Shown: positions 1 to 11,686, counted from the stretch's first letter. The stretch is 64,000 bases of DNA from Dermatemys mawii (GCA_007922305.1 ML677460.1:221028-285027); one strand, 5' to 3'. Numbers and translations are program-made. Notes: generated by a model not told the origin, from the letters alone.

Positions 1-1237
1 GAACCAGGCACTCTGGCTTTACTCCAGATGAGAGCTCCTCCTCTCTGGGAGAATTCTGAGCATGGCAGTTAGTGCCAGACTCTGGCCACTCTGCACTCCC
101 CGAGCAACTGAACAGGAGCAGACTGGGGGAAGAGAGTCTGGCCTTAAAGGAGGGAGGCCTTGGGCTAGTTTTTCTCACTCCAATCCTCTCCCCAACTGCC
201 AAATTCTTCCTGTATGGCCCTCTCTGACCCACACTAAATCATCCTGTAGGAAACTTCCCAACCTCCTAGCTGGAGTCAAATGTCAGTCTTTCCACTATGA
301 AAATCTAGTCACCCTGCTCTCTGGGCAAGGACTAGGGTGGGAAAGGGGTAGCAGGGGCGTGACGGAGGTCCACTGACTGAGTGCGGGAGGGATGGATGGG
401 GGGGAAGAGAGGCTATGCACAGCACTGATTTGGGGAGGGCGGGGAGGGAAATGGGCAGGCTGGGGAGTAGGGGTACCATTTGCAAGTGGAGCAGTTGCCC
501 CCCCCAAAATGTTTCATCTGCGTCCCATAATGTCTTCCAGCACCACCCCTTTGCAGGATAGATTATTCCATATAAAGGTCTGTAAACTGGCATAACTCCC
601 GCACCCCTTATTTTTTCCTGAAATGTCCCCTTGCTGGGGAGTTCTGTGAGAAGCAAGTGATTCAACAGCTGGCGAGCGTGGCTGATGCAGTGGGTAACCA
701 GAGGTGCACAGGTAAAGGGGAGGTTTGCTGGTTCCCAATGAGAATGTTTTCAGTGTTTTGGAGGAAAAGGAAGGTACTTGGTGTCTGGAGGAATTGGATC
801 TAGTGTAGGGTCTCTTGAGGGCTGCCAGAAACATTGCTGTGTATCCTTCGGCTGTGACTATGCTCAATATGCAACAGGCTAGCTGGATGGTACAGGAGAT
901 GAGGAGTGGGATTCGGAAAGGCAACACTTTCCACCAGGGGTTGGCACCACTATGTTGTGTGAGAGAGACACTTGACAAAATGACTGTACTTAGTAACAGA
1001 CATTGTGGGGGAGGTTGTATTTCAGTCATTCGACTCTTTTGAAAATTACCATGGACCTCAGTTTTTACCGCGGACACTCGTGTCTGTGTATGGACACCTG
1101 CCCTCCATCGTCTGACTATAGAGAGGGACATGACGCCCACTCAGGGATTTGATTAATGATCTTGACAGAGCCGGGTGGGATAAGTGACGACAATAAGGAT
1201 GCTCTCTCTCGTCACCCTGCTCTGTGTCTGTCTGAAG
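1..1237. other. Upstream or intronic sequence, no gene recognised
   Basis: No SRCR-like motif, signal peptide exon or known repeat could be recognised here. Short open frames on both strands have no family signature. The final bases before 1238 form the polypyrimidine-AG acceptor of SRCR exon 1. The 5' part of the receptor gene, including its leader exon, must lie outside the window or be unrecognised here. Confidence 0.5.
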
Positions 1238-1549
1238 GTGCTGATATATTGAGGCTGGTGGACGGAGGCAGCCCCTGTGCTGGGCGAGTGGAGGTTAAAC
1301 ACCAGGACCAGTGGGGGACGGTGTGTGATGATGATGAAACCCAGCGGCAGTATCATTCAGTCATTTGTAAACAGCTGGGATGTGGATCGGCTGTCGCCAC
1401 CTCTGAAGCTCTAATTTTTGGAGAACAGTCTGGACTGGCCTGGCTCACAGAAGTGGTTTGTCGTGGTAACGAGTCAGCTCTCTGGGACTGCAAACATGGA
1501 GGATGGGAATTGAAATCTTGCCCTTATCCTGCTGGAGTGCTCTGTTCCG
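1238..1549 (+). CDS. SRCR exon 1 of a WC1/CD163-like scavenger receptor
   Basis: This exon encodes one group-B SRCR domain of 104 residues. It starts after tgtctgaag and ends before gtaaga, in phase 1 at both ends. The core motif LRLVDGGSPCAGRVEV opens the domain; [25 protein letters not shown] and GVLCSG follow. All eight group-B cysteines are present. The region between WGTVCDD and VICKQ is unusual: the expected DSWD-type segment is replaced by DDETQRQYHS. It shares the VDGGSPCAG opening with exon 3. In this family such domains are extracellular and bind proteins or microbial ligands in WC1 and CD163; the ligand here is unknown. The upstream ATG at 1156 lies in intron sequence and is not a real start. 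Confidence 0.9.
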
Positions 1550-1587
1550 GTAAGAAATCAGCCATCTGATTCCCTCAAGGCAAAATG

Positions 1588-2080
1588 ATGTGTATCCACG
1601 GGGGGGGGGCCCCCGCCACGGGGAACATAGCCAAGGGAAGGCATTACCTTCCCAAAACACCAGGGGTGGCCCCACCCATGCTCCAGCCGGCCGGGAAGGT
1701 TGGGGCTGCAGCACAGATGGCAGATTGCTCCAGGGGCCAGAGCCACGTGGCTGCCTGACCGCTGGAGCCGCGGCCTGGCTGCCCGGCGGCTCTGGGGGCT
1801 GCAGCGAATTTGGGGCTGTGCGGCTGCAGATCTGCTGGGACTGCCTGGCACTCTGGGGGTCGGGGGGGAGAGCTGGGGCCACATGGCTGTTTGGTGCTGC
1901 TGGGGGAGGGGGAGGTGCTAGCCTTGGGCAGGGGGCACAGGACAGGGGCCAATGGCCACAATGGGGCTGGGCTCTGCTGGGTGTGGATGGGGCGTGGCCT
2001 TGGCCTGAAGGTGGGGGGTGGGCCTTGCCTCCCCAAGCCAGCCATTCACCCACCACCCGTGTGTGTGTCACATTTCTATG
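1588..2080. repeat. GC-rich intronic insert, class unknown
   Basis: A roughly 490-bp block sharply richer in G and C than its surroundings, starting with a G-run followed by a C-run and full of CTGGGG and GCTGC motifs. Several long frames on both strands are by-products of composition. It probably is a dispersed element because similar GC-rich blocks occur at 8.2-8.9 kb and 24.3-24.9 kb, but I cannot see terminal repeats. Confidence 0.4.
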
Positions 2081-3525
2081 ACCTGAGGGGGAAATGAACA
2101 CAATCTGGATTAACTCCTGGAACTGTTGCCATTTATATCCCCAGCTAATGAGGAAATCCTGGTGTGACTGCTGTGATTTGTAAAGGTTCTGCATTATCCA
2201 AACTCCAGTCTTGGCATGAAGGAGCCCAGGCAGAATCTGAGATAGACTCCTCCCTAGCCAAGTGGTGGTGAATTGCTCTCAGTATTGGTGATTTGACTGT
2301 CAGTGCATTCGTCTCTGAACTGTTATGTGGGTGTTTCAGGGATGGACAGCACAGCTCTTCTTACCGCCTCTTGCTGGAGAAACAGCTTCACTCCATGCAT
2401 GGTTTCCAAAGCAACGGCGTGCACAGCTATCTGATTTGCTTATGTCCTCTTGAGTCTTCTTGGCCAGTGGATTAGTTTTTCCTTCCTTCCCATGACAAGT
2501 GGGCAGAGGTGTTTCAGAACAGGTAGAGCATTTTTCTTTGAACTTCAACACTCAAGAGCTCAATCCTTGTCCCATTAAGGTCAATAGCAAAATTCCTTCA
2601 GTCTTCAGTTGGAGGAGAATCGAGCCCTAAAGCTCTACCCTCTGCTACTTCCAGGATGAAGCCTTTGTATGAAGAGTGAAATTTATTATTCTTTTCTAAT
2701 CACCTCTATTAAGTCCTTATATTGCATGTCACCTGATTCCTGGGGGAGACAAGTGGGGTTTTTAAGCATTGTAAATATTACCTTTTCCATCAGTGTTACA
2801 AAAACTGTTCTTTTTCTCCACGGTCTTAAGTAGCATTTATATGAAACTAGTGCTTGAGTCTCTCTATGTAAGTTTGAAATTCTTTTTTTTAACTGGAAAA
2901 TTTCCATATTTCTGTCTTTCCCCCCTTCTCTTTAACCAGGAGTTTGGTTTCTTTCTCTGCCTCTTCACCCTCTCCAAGCTGTACATTTGTTTTTAAATCT
3001 CTCTCATCTCCACTTCTCATTTTGCGTTGTTTTAATGCAACGTAGTAAGACTTTTTAGTAGTTTTTACCGTTGAAATTAGCAGCTTTGATCCTTTTGGAT
3101 ATGCTTGGCATTTTCAAACATAGGGTGTAAATGGCTATAAAGGAGCCTGAGGGTTAGTTTCACTAAGAGGATTCAGGTGTTATGCCTAACTTCTAGGTAC
3201 CTCATCAACCAGTAGATTTCACAAAGTCTGATTTTTTTAGGCACCCAGGCTCCTGGCAATGCATGGGAAAAGTCAGATGCCTCAGCAGGGGATTCACAAA
3301 AGCCAGCATGTTGAGTGAGAAGCTGCCTAAGCAAGCCAAGACTAGATGCTAAGGAGAGAGGTGCGTCCTAACTCCTTTCCCTCAAAGGGAGTTAGGTGCT
3401 TAAGTCCAGCTGGAGATGGATGACAATCTCTGTTTGGTATTCACAGTTGTGAACCCTGTTCTGGAGTCAGCAGTACACAAATAGCTCCACACATACACCA
3501 AGATACAGGCCTTACATGTAACCCC
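2081..3525. other. Intron, nothing recognised
   Basis: Intron between SRCR exons 1 and 2. AT-rich with pyrimidine tracts. The stretch around 3120-3420 contains TTAGGTGCCTAA-like wording seen again at 29.9 and 33.4 kb, suggesting an old dispersed repeat, but no class can be assigned. Confidence 0.4.
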
Positions 3526-3600
3526 TGGCCCAATGGTTAGGGCCCTTAACTCTGAAAGGCAGAGAAGCCTGGTTCAGTTCTACACTGTGCCTGATATTAC
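3526..3600 (+). repeat. tRNA-derived SINE head
   Basis: The sequence carries a box-A-like TGGCCCAATGG followed about 35 bases later by a box-B-like GGTTCAGTTCT, the spacing of a tRNA-derived RNA polymerase III promoter. It does not fold into an intact tRNA and has no CCA-region or anticodon arm that I can recognise, so it is read as the head of a SINE. Confidence 0.5.
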
Positions 3601-3729
3601 GTGAGTGCCTGAAGTACAAAGTCATTTTCACTCCCTCTTTGGCCCCATGCATATTTAATTGTTTAACATACAGTGAGAACTTCAACAGGATATACTGAGA
3701 GCCCTGCATGTGATACCCCAAGGTTCGGG

Positions 3730-4315
3730 TTTCAGAAGGGTAGCCGTGTTCGTCTGTATCAGCGAGAACAATGAGGAGTCCTGTGGCACCTTAAAGACTG
3801 ACCCATTTATTTGGGCATAAGCTTTCGTGGGCTGGAACCCACTTTGTCAGATGCATGAAGTGGAAATTACAGTAGGCAGGTGTAAATATACTAACACATG
3901 AAAAGATGGGAGTTACCTTACCAAGTGGAGGACCAGTGCTAACTAAGCCAATTCAGCCAGTGCTACTTACGCCAACTCCCAACAGTTGATGAGAAGGTGT
4001 GAATACCAAAAAGGGGGGAACTTGCTTTTTGTAGTGCTCCAGCCACTCCCAGTCTCTAGTCAGACCCAGCTTGATAGTGTCAAGTTTGCAAATGGATTGC
4101 AGCTCTGCAGTTTGTCATTGGAGTATGTTTTTGAAGGCTTTTTTTTTGTTTAAGAATGGCCACTTCTAAGTCTGTTACTGAGTGACCAGCAAGATTGAAA
4201 TGTTCTCTTATTGGTTTTTGAATGTTTCTATTCTTCATGTCAGATTTGTGTCCATTTATCCTTTTGAGTAGCGATTGTCTGGTTTGGCCAATGTACATGG
4301 CAGAGGGGCAAAGTT
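3730..4315 (-). mobile_element. Penelope-like (Neptune) retroelement, 3' part with GIY-YIG domain
   Basis: On the minus strand, 4298-4080 encodes YIGQTRQSLLKRINGHKSD, the start of a GIY-YIG endonuclease as found at the C terminus of Penelope-like elements; the frame is then lost after about 70 residues. It continues into a 3' untranslated tail (down to 3730) that ends with the GATGCATCTGACAAAGTGGG and GGTGCCACAGGACTC motifs. That same tail occurs alone at 33.6, 50.1 and 59.0 kb, so those copies are assigned to this family. The element is 5'-truncated: reverse transcriptase is missing. Confidence 0.7.
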
Positions 4316-4608
4316 TGTGGAGTTAAGCATGTTCTGAGTACACCTGCCAGGCCAGGCCTCCTAGATAAGATAGGCAGGGCCATATCTAGTTGGAGAATCC
4401 TGCTGGGTGTTAGGCATGAGATGGGTATGCAGGCTCCTGCCTAAGGCAACAGTACATGTGTCCAGAGGCCGCAATATAGGTGCCCAAGGGCCTTTTACAG
4501 TGGATATGCAGGGGCTTAGCTGGGAAGTCAGGTGCCTCAGGGTTAGATGGCTGCTGAGCAGGGATTCCGTCACTGCCAGTGGCACCTAAGTGTTGGACTT
4601 AGGCACCT

Positions 4609-5392
4609 TGTCATAAGTGTGAAGTAGCCTAGAATTAGTGTTTACCTGTAAGGGGTTAAGCTAAAGGTAACCTGAGAGGTGGACAACTGACCAATGAGAA
4701 ATTCCTCAAGAGACAAAGGATTTTAAGTTTCAGTTTCTCTCTGGGTCTCTCTCTGTTCACCTCGGCTATGGGGGGAACACAGCTATGTCTTTCACTATAA
4801 CTATAAGATTCTATTAAGTATTGTAGTCAGTAAGTTTACCTTCTCTTTATCACTTGGAGAGTTCTCAGTGGTGAGTGTTGGCTGGGTGCTTCTTGATATT
4901 GTAAGCTTCAGCAGAGATATCAACTGTGGGAGAAAATTGCCTCGGGGGAGAGGTTTGGTTTCTGAATCCTTTTGTTGATTATGGTAGATGCTGTTCTATT
5001 GATGGTTATAAGGGATTTATTCCTTTCTTTTTTTCTTTTATTAAAATCTTTCTTTTAAGAAGCTGACTGCTTGTTTTTCATTGTGTAAGATCCTGGTTTT
5101 GGATCGGGCACGTCTCGCAGTATCAGGCGAGGTTTGGGTTTTTTTCTCTCAAGCTTGTCAGGGAAGGAAGAAGTTTGGGGGGTTAGTGGAAAGGGAAAGA
5201 AGGGTCCCCAGACTACCCTAGACCTAGTTTGGGTGGTGGCAGCGTACCAGGTCCAGATACAGAAGAATTTGTGTTCTGGGGAAAAACATTTTAACCCAAG
5301 CTGGTAAAATAAGCTTGTGGGGGTTATTTCTTTTTTCATGCGGGTCCCCACATCTGTACCCTAGAGTTCAGAGTGGGGAGGCAATCCTGACA
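4609..5392. mobile_element. Solo LTR, 784 bp
   Basis: The block opens with TGTCATAAG and closes with AATCCTGACA, the TG...CA ends expected of a long terminal repeat. It is flanked on both sides by the direct repeat CACCT (4604-4608 and 5393-5397), a 5-bp target-site duplication. No gag, pol or env sequence is present, so this is a solo LTR left by recombination. Frames inside it are not genes. Confidence 0.75.
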
Positions 5393-5548
5393 CACCTAAA
5401 GTGGGATTTCAGCACCTAAGGCTCTGTGAGTCTGGTGCTAAGTGCCCAGCTGGGAGCAGGATAGGGAGGAGAGGAAGGACATAGCCACTCTTCCAGCATT
5501 TTGAAATGACACAATAATTAGTAGCTGGTAAATAACCACAGGGACAGA

Positions 5549-6440
5549 TCAGTCCCTAAAGGGATACAGCGCAGTCTGGGTTGCTTGGTAAACTGGGCTT
5601 ATTTGAACATGTGTTAACACTGCCAGAACAGAGAATGGGCAGGACACAGTTTGTGCAAAACCATAATTGTGAAAAAGGTGAAAGCCCATTGAGTTAGGTG
5701 CATAAGTATCTACGTTCCACAGAGCTATCGCCACTCGCTTCTCAACTGCCAGGGCTCCTCTCATCTTGGTATTCCTGCACTTCAGAGCAAGAGACAGCAA
5801 CTCATAGAGTTCCTTCAAAGTGGCCCTACACATGCAAACGTTTTGCAGCCACTGGGAATCATCCCAGACCTGCAACACTATGTGGTCCCACCAGTCTGTG
5901 CTTGTTTTGCAGGCCCAGAATTGGTGTTCCACCAGTATCAGCATGTCCCAGTGATATGCCAGTTGCCACATCTCGTGTTCCTTCCTCACAGTCTTCCTTG
6001 TGCCGGCAGCTCCTGACTAGGCTCTGCATGTAGTGCAGGATAACGTGCAAGGTGTTTGCAGTGCTCGCAAAGCAGTATACAGCTGAGCGGACTCCATGCT
6101 TACCATGCTATGGTGTCTGCATGGGTAACCCAAAGGAAAAGGCAAGAAATGACTGTTTGCCATTGCTTTCAGGGCGGGAGGAGAGATTAATGACATGTAC
6201 CCTAAACCATCAGCCATGGGGAGCTTAACCCAAATTCCAATGGGAAGTGGTCACTGTGGGGACTGTGGGATAGCTACCCACAGTGCATTGCTCCGTGAGT
6301 CGACACTAGCCACGGTACTGAGGACGCATTCCGCTGACCTAATGTGCTTAGTGGGGACGTGCACTATCGACTTTATAAAATCGGTTGCTAAAGGTCAACT
6401 TCTATAAAATCAACCTAATTTCATAGTGTAGACATGCCAA
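5549..6440 (-). pseudogene. Harbinger-type transposase relic
   Basis: The minus-strand frame 5989-5549 contains STDWWDHIVLQVWDDSQWL, then a CMCRATLKELYEL segment and AVEKRVAIALW, which match the N-terminal part of PIF/Harbinger transposases (HARBI1-like). An overlapping frame (6050-5859) supplies an earlier portion, so a frameshift separates them. The catalytic part is missing. The right flank ends with TAGTGTAGACATGCC, resembling the terminal inverted repeats of the Harbinger-like MITEs at 45.7, 49.8 and 59.5 kb. Confidence 0.65.
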
Positions 6441-6882
6441 TAGGTGACTACAGTTAGTCTCCTAAAGCCACATTAACACATCTAAATAAGAGCATTTATT
6501 TGGATACCTAAATATAAATTTATAAGTCAAATTTTAGCTACTTATATCTGAAAATCCTGACTTGTGTAGTTCAAGCATAACCTGACTTTTAAAATGTTTT
6601 TGTAATAGTGTCTGTGTGTGAATTCAAGAAGAAGAATGCATGGTAATAACACAATAATTAAAAATAATAGATTAGTTTCAAAACACTGGAAACCACTGTT
6701 TTAAATGATGGTGTCTAACTCTGCATTTTAGGCATATAAGACACTGCATCATTGAAGCATACTCACTGTGTTGTTCTATGGTTTCTAGTGAAAATATTTA
6801 AAGGTACTATTTCTCCAGATCAAGGTATACAAAGTGTTGCAGAATGTCAGTGTCTAACTCACTGGCTTTATTGATTCTCTAG
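6441..6882. other. Intron, AT-rich, no feature seen
   Basis: Ordinary AT-rich intron sequence leading to the acceptor of SRCR exon 2, which is preceded by a short pyrimidine tract ttgattctctag. Confidence 0.5.
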
Positions 6883-7197
6883 ATCATATTAAGTCCCGGC
6901 TGATTGGAGGGAACAGTATCTGCTCAGGACGTGTTGAGATAGAACATGGAGAATCATGGGTTACAGTCTGTGATGCTGACTTCGATCTCAAAGCTGCCAG
7001 TGTTATCTGTAGTGAATTAAACTGTGGAGCAGTGGTATCGATCCTGGGAGGAGCTCACTTTAAAGAAGAAGATGGGTCAATCTGGAATGAAACACTTCAG
7101 TGTGCAGGGAATGAGTCCCAGCTCTTCTATTGTCCCAGAGTTCCACATTTGAATGAAACATGCTCACATGCAAATGATGTCAGCATCGTGTGCTCAG
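6883..7197 (+). CDS. SRCR exon 2 (WC1/CD163 d-type domain)
   Basis: A 315-bp phase 1-1 exon between ctctag and gtaaga with no internal stop and no ATG. It translates to a diverged group-B SRCR domain: SRLIGGNSICSGRVEI, then WVTVCDADFDLKAASVICSELNCG, then VVSILGGAHF, IWNETLQCAGNESQLFYC and NETCSHANDVSIVCS. All eight cysteines are present. The SRLxGG opening, the DFxLxAASV segment and the VSILGGAHF segment are characteristic of one particular SRCR domain type in mammalian WC1 and CD163. Exon 4 is its closest relative here. Predicted N-glycosylation sequons are NET (twice) and NES. Confidence 0.9.
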
Positions 7198-7661
7198 GTA
7201 AGAATTAAAGGGATGTCCCTAAAATACCAGAGATGGTTGTTCTAGACTCATAGTGTAACAATAAAATGTCTTTACTGCAGGGAGCTCAGGTCACTGGGTT
7301 GGTATTCAATTGTGTCAAACAAAAAATACCAAAACATTTGTTATGACAATAAAAAAATCAGCCCCCTTCCTGCCCCAGTTTCATTTTCTTCAAATATTTG
7401 TTATTCAAAGAGATCAAAATCAAAGAGATCCTGTCTCCAAGATCATGCAAGGATTAAGTAAAGAGCAGTGATCCTGTGTAAATAATAGTCATGTAATCTA
7501 AAGAGTGTATCATTATGTATATACCCAAGGGAAACAAATTAAGGATGCATGGGAAACGTCAATTCTGGAATTTACTTTGCATCTCTTTCTAATTAATAAT
7601 AATGATGGATATGTCACTCAATGCTCTCTCCTGTAACCCCACATTGTGTCTGTTTTTGAAG

Positions 7662-7979
7662 GAGCTACTGATGAACTGAGGCTGGTGGACGGAGGCAGCC
7701 CCTGTGCTGGGAAGGTAGAGGTTAAACACAAGGATCAGTGGGGGATGGTGTGCGATGGTGTCTGGGAAATGGAAGATGCTGAAGTTGTTTGTAGGCAGTT
7801 GAGATGTGGATCTGCTGTTAGTGTCCATGATCAAGCTCATTTTGGGTCCAGTTCTAGGCCAATTTGGCTGGATGAAGTTGACTGTTATGGTACTGAATCA
7901 TCTCTCTTGGAGTGCAAACACAGAGGATGGGGTGTGCATAGCTGTGATCATCATAAGTCTGCTGGAGTCACCTGTTCAG
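7662..7979 (+). CDS. SRCR exon 3
   Basis: A 318-bp phase 1-1 exon between tttgaag and gtaaga. It encodes LRLVDGGSPCAGKVEVKH, WGMVCDGVWEMEDAEVVCRQLRCG, SSRPIWLDEVDCYGTESSLLEC, WGVHSCDHHKSAGVTCSG with all eight cysteines. It is the partner of exon 1 in sequence and sits 464 bp downstream of exon 2, so exons 2-3 form a close pair. The lack of an H/N-rich linker and the KHKDQW segment distinguish it from exons 6-18. Confidence 0.92.
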
Positions 7980-8015
7980 GTAAGAAATCCAGCCTTTAAG
8001 GTAAAATCCTCCTGA

Positions 8016-10697
8016 GAGAAAAGGGAATTAATCTAGAGTGTCACATTCCCCTGACCCTAACAAGAAATAAAAATAGAAACCTGCAAGTTCTATTAACCAT
8101 ACTGGACACTTGGGAATCATTTGTGTAACTCACATCCTCAGTCACTTGTAAGCGATTTTCACTATTCCAGCTGTGTTTCAATTTTTATATGTCTCCTATT
8201 TTACAGCAATTCACAGTCCATTTTCTTAATTCCAGTCAGTGGCAGAGGGGAGCCATAGCCCACCAGGAGATCCAGGGCTGCGGGGCAGGTGCTGTCCTGA
8301 GCATTGTCAGTGGTTCTGCTCTGTCTGCCCAGGAGACATGCCACCTGTCACTGTTCTCTGCTCCCCTGGGGATCTGGGGCAAGGGCCGGAGCAGGGATGA
8401 GGGCACTTAGAAGAGTTGCAGGAAGGGAGGAGACAGCTGATGGAAGAGGCGCCCACAGCTGTAGGCACGTTATGGCCAGAGTGTAACATTGGTAGCAGTC
8501 AGGAAAAGCAGTCAGGCCTCCCCACTCAGGTTTGGCCCCATTGGCCTTCTATCCTGGGGGGGCAGCAGGGCCAGACCTGAGTGGACACAATGGGCAGTGG
8601 GATGGCCAGCACAGCTCCTCCTCACCATTGCTACAGGCAGGTCCTGTACTAGACCCCCCTCCCCGGGGCGTGCCCAGCCATGACCAGCATCCAACGGCCT
8701 ATGTCCCTCTTCCGGGATAGGGAGTGACACTGCACGGGATAGGCCAGGTTAGAAGGTGGGGGCTGAGTGTTCGATGGGCAAAGTGATGGGGCTAACAACT
8801 GCGGTGGGCGTGGCTGCATGGGGAGCGACAGTGCGTGCCGTGGGAAAGTTCTGGGGGTGCCCTGGTTGGTGGCACTCGCACTCCTCCACTTCCCACTCTC
8901 AGCGCAATGATCACATTCCTTCCTCGCCGCAGGATGGGGTGGAGATAAAGAAGCAGAATACAAGAGCTGGCCTCTCTCCCTCTTCTGGGCACCTGAATCA
9001 CATAATTCCTTCCTAATGGGCTTCCTACTTCTGCTTCCTCTCTCTCCCTGTTCCCTTTCCCTTGTAAGGTCCCTTGTTTCCACCTCTGCAACATCATCTC
9101 TCACTCTGTTAACCCCAGTGTTCCCTTGTCCCTCTCCACTTCTCTTGGTCTCCTAAGTTACCCCTGACCCTCGCTCCCTTCCCCACATTTCTTCTCCCAT
9201 TTGCCCCTTCCCACAAGGCCCCGAGTCCTGACTGGAATGCTCAGAGGTGAGGGGGCAGGGACAGGCATGGGGAGGAGGGTGGCTATGCATAAGCAGGGAG
9301 TTATAGCTACTAGACACAGGCCTAGATTTTAAAGGCATTGGGGTGACTATTGGAATTTTCAGAAGTGCCTAGGGACCAAACTTCCATTGAAATCACTTCC
9401 CATCACTGCCATCAGTCTCTGTCTCCCATTGCTCCCCACCCCCCTTCTGGCTACTATCTCCTCCCTCTGCTTCTCCTTACGCTCTACATTATTCCCTCTG
9501 CTTCTCCTACCTCCACATTACTCACCCTCTGCAGTCTAAATTAAGCTGCTTTCCCCTTCTTGCTGCCTGGAGGTAAGCAGGGGGCAGGAAGAGAGACATC
9601 TCCCTCCCAGCTCTGGTGCTTAGACCACCTCAGCCTGGAACAGCAATTGAAGGGAAAATCCTACTAAACCCCTGCAGCCCTGGGCTGGTGCATGTACAAC
9701 CCAGTCACATATAGGAGCTGGGACGGGCTGGAGTGTGTTCCGTACTCAGTATGGGATCTTCAGAGAATTTAGCAATTGAAAACTTGGCCAGATTTGTGCA
9801 GGTTTTAATGAAAAAAACAAAAGACACATCCCAGACTCCAGAGTGACCTCCCTTCCAAATTGCAAGTCCCTGCTCCAGTGCATGGAAGGACGAGAGGTTC
9901 TCAATAAAATGTTATAAGCAATTCATCACTTGGGGAAAACAGCATAATTTTGTTTAATCTCCTTCCTGTAAACAGCTCTATGGTCTTTAAAAACAAAAAC
10001 AAAACAAAAAAAGGCATTCACTTGACATGGACAATTTCAGCGCAAATTGGTAAAGTCTGGCAACACTGCCAAACAGTGTAAAACAGGATTTTACAATGGG
10101 AAGTGGCAGGAAATCTTAACTATAGGCATTACCACTTGCAGGTGCAATGTATGTGTAAATTCTGCATAATTTATGTATCCATTTTTATCTTTGTTTACAT
10201 ACAGAGTATATGTGTGTAAATACATAAGCAAGACTTAGCAGAATGTAACAACTTTCCAAAATCCTTATGATCATCTATTAATAATCATTGTTCTTCACTC
10301 TCCCTATTCTCCTCGTCATGTTTTTCAATACCATTCATTGCATCTTTGTCTATATTTTAAATTGGAAGCAATACTGGCTAGAGACTGTAATTTTTATGTA
10401 AGTGAATGATGTCTAGCATACTTTGGAACACTCGGTGAATACGTAATAATTGCACAATATTTTTAAAATATTGATACTACCAATTTCCAAATGGTAGTAG
10501 CAGACTGTGATTTAATTTAATGTTAATTATGATAATAGATTAAATGCATATGTTTAAATGATATCTCTATATCCTTAGATTGCACAGGACCAAATTGTAT
10601 TCCTTAATTCAGGCTGAATTGCACAACTAGATGTATTGAAATCAACATTATAATACATATTGTACATTTTTCGAATATTCTCGCTGAATATTTCCAG
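8016..10697. other. Intron with GC-rich block, no gene
   Basis: From about 8225 to 8880 the sequence is GC-rich and CpG-poor, resembling the insert at 1588-2080. From about 9030 to 9560 one strand is strongly pyrimidine-rich. The remainder to the exon 4 acceptor is AT-rich. Frames here are composition by-products; no repeat family could be assigned. Confidence 0.4.
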
Positions 10698-11015
10698 GTC
10701 ATATTGTACCCCGACTTGCTGGAGGGGACAGTGTCTGCTCAGGACGTGTTGAAGTAAGACATGGAGTCGAAACATGGTCTGCAGTCTGTGATTCCCACTT
10801 CAGTCTCAATACTGCCAGCGTTATCTGCCATGAACTAAACTGCGGAGCAGCCATATCTATCCTGGGAGGAGCTCAGTTTGGAGAAGGAAATGGGACAGTT
10901 TGGAATGAAACATTCCAGTGTGCAGGGAATGAGTCCCACCTCGTGTACTGTCCCAGAACATCACATGTGAATCAGACATGCGGTCCTGCTAGTGCTGTCA
11001 GCATCATATGCTCAG
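10698..11015 (+). CDS. SRCR exon 4 (d-type domain, sister of exon 2)
   Basis: A 318-bp phase 1-1 exon between tttccag and gtaaga, open throughout but lacking an ATG. It reads PRLAGGDSVCSGRVEVRHG, then AVCDSHFSLNTASVICHELNCG, AISILGGAQFGEGNGTVW, FQCAGNESHLVYC and QTCGPASAVSIICS. It carries all eight cysteines. It matches exon 2 across its length, showing an exon pair duplication (2-3 to 4-5) that predates the exon 6-18 expansion. Sequons NGT, NET and NES are predicted. Confidence 0.9.
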
Positions 11016-11371
11016 GTAAGACTTTCTAATCTAAAGAATGACTCTAAAATACCAGTGATATATTCTAGTGACTAGTCTACTGCACGCTGTATCCCTTGAA
11101 GGAGAAAAGAAGACAGGACTCAGCTATCGTGAGTGCAAAGATCCCAAGTCAGATTAAACAATTATGGAAAGTATCGTGGAGTACATTAATAAATATACTA
11201 AGAAAATGTCCTTATTCTGAATGGAACTTGGATCACTGGGCTAGTATAAATTTGTTCTAAAACACAGAAACACAAACATTTTGATGGTATAAAGGACTAA
11301 AATTCCCTCGTAATAGTTGATAATAAATAGCACAAAGGGTCCCTCTCTAAACCCTTCTCCCTCCTTCCCAG

Positions 11372-11686
11372 GGCACACAGGGTTCCGGCTGGTGAACGGC
11401 AGCACACAGTGCTCAGGGAGAGTGGAGATCCAGGCGCACGGTGCCTGGGGAGCCCTGTGTGCCTCACGCTGGGACTTGTCCATTGCCAATGTCCTTTGCA
11501 ATCAGCTTGACTGTGGATTCGCCAAACTGGCTCCGGGTGGAGGATATTTTGGGGAAGGAAATGGCTCTGAGTGGACAGACTCGCCTCACGATAAGAGTTC
11601 TGAACCTCATTTGGCTCACGGCCCTGTTACCCCGTTGGAGGCGTCTCAGTGCCCACATGATAATGATGCCAGTGTGGTTTGTTCAG
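11372..11686 (+). CDS. SRCR exon 5 (e-type domain lacking cysteines 5 and 6)
   Basis: A 315-bp phase 1-1 exon between cttcccag and gtaagt. It starts FRLVNGSTQCSGRVEI and includes GAWGALCASRWDLSIANVLCNQLDCG, FGEGNGSEW and DASVVCSG. Following a d-type domain by only 356 bp reproduces the domain order of WC1 and CD163. Only six cysteines remain: positions usually held by Cys5 and Cys6 are Asp and Gly (in the HDKSSEPHLAHGPVTPL stretch) without any length change. In group-B domains those two are disulfide-bonded to each other, so the pair is lost cleanly. The frame is open and splice sites are consensus, so this is not an obvious pseudoexon. Confidence 0.88.

Noticed and set aside
1590..2097. Several overlapping frames of 70-160 codons
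   Set aside because: All lie in a GC-rich insert, on both strands and in several frames at once, a composition effect.
3526..3600. tRNA gene
   Set aside because: Box A and B-like words are present but the arms do not pair; more likely a SINE head.
4361..4589. Frames on both strands between the Penelope element and the solo LTR
   Set aside because: No splice or family features; the region carries old GGTGCC repeat wording.
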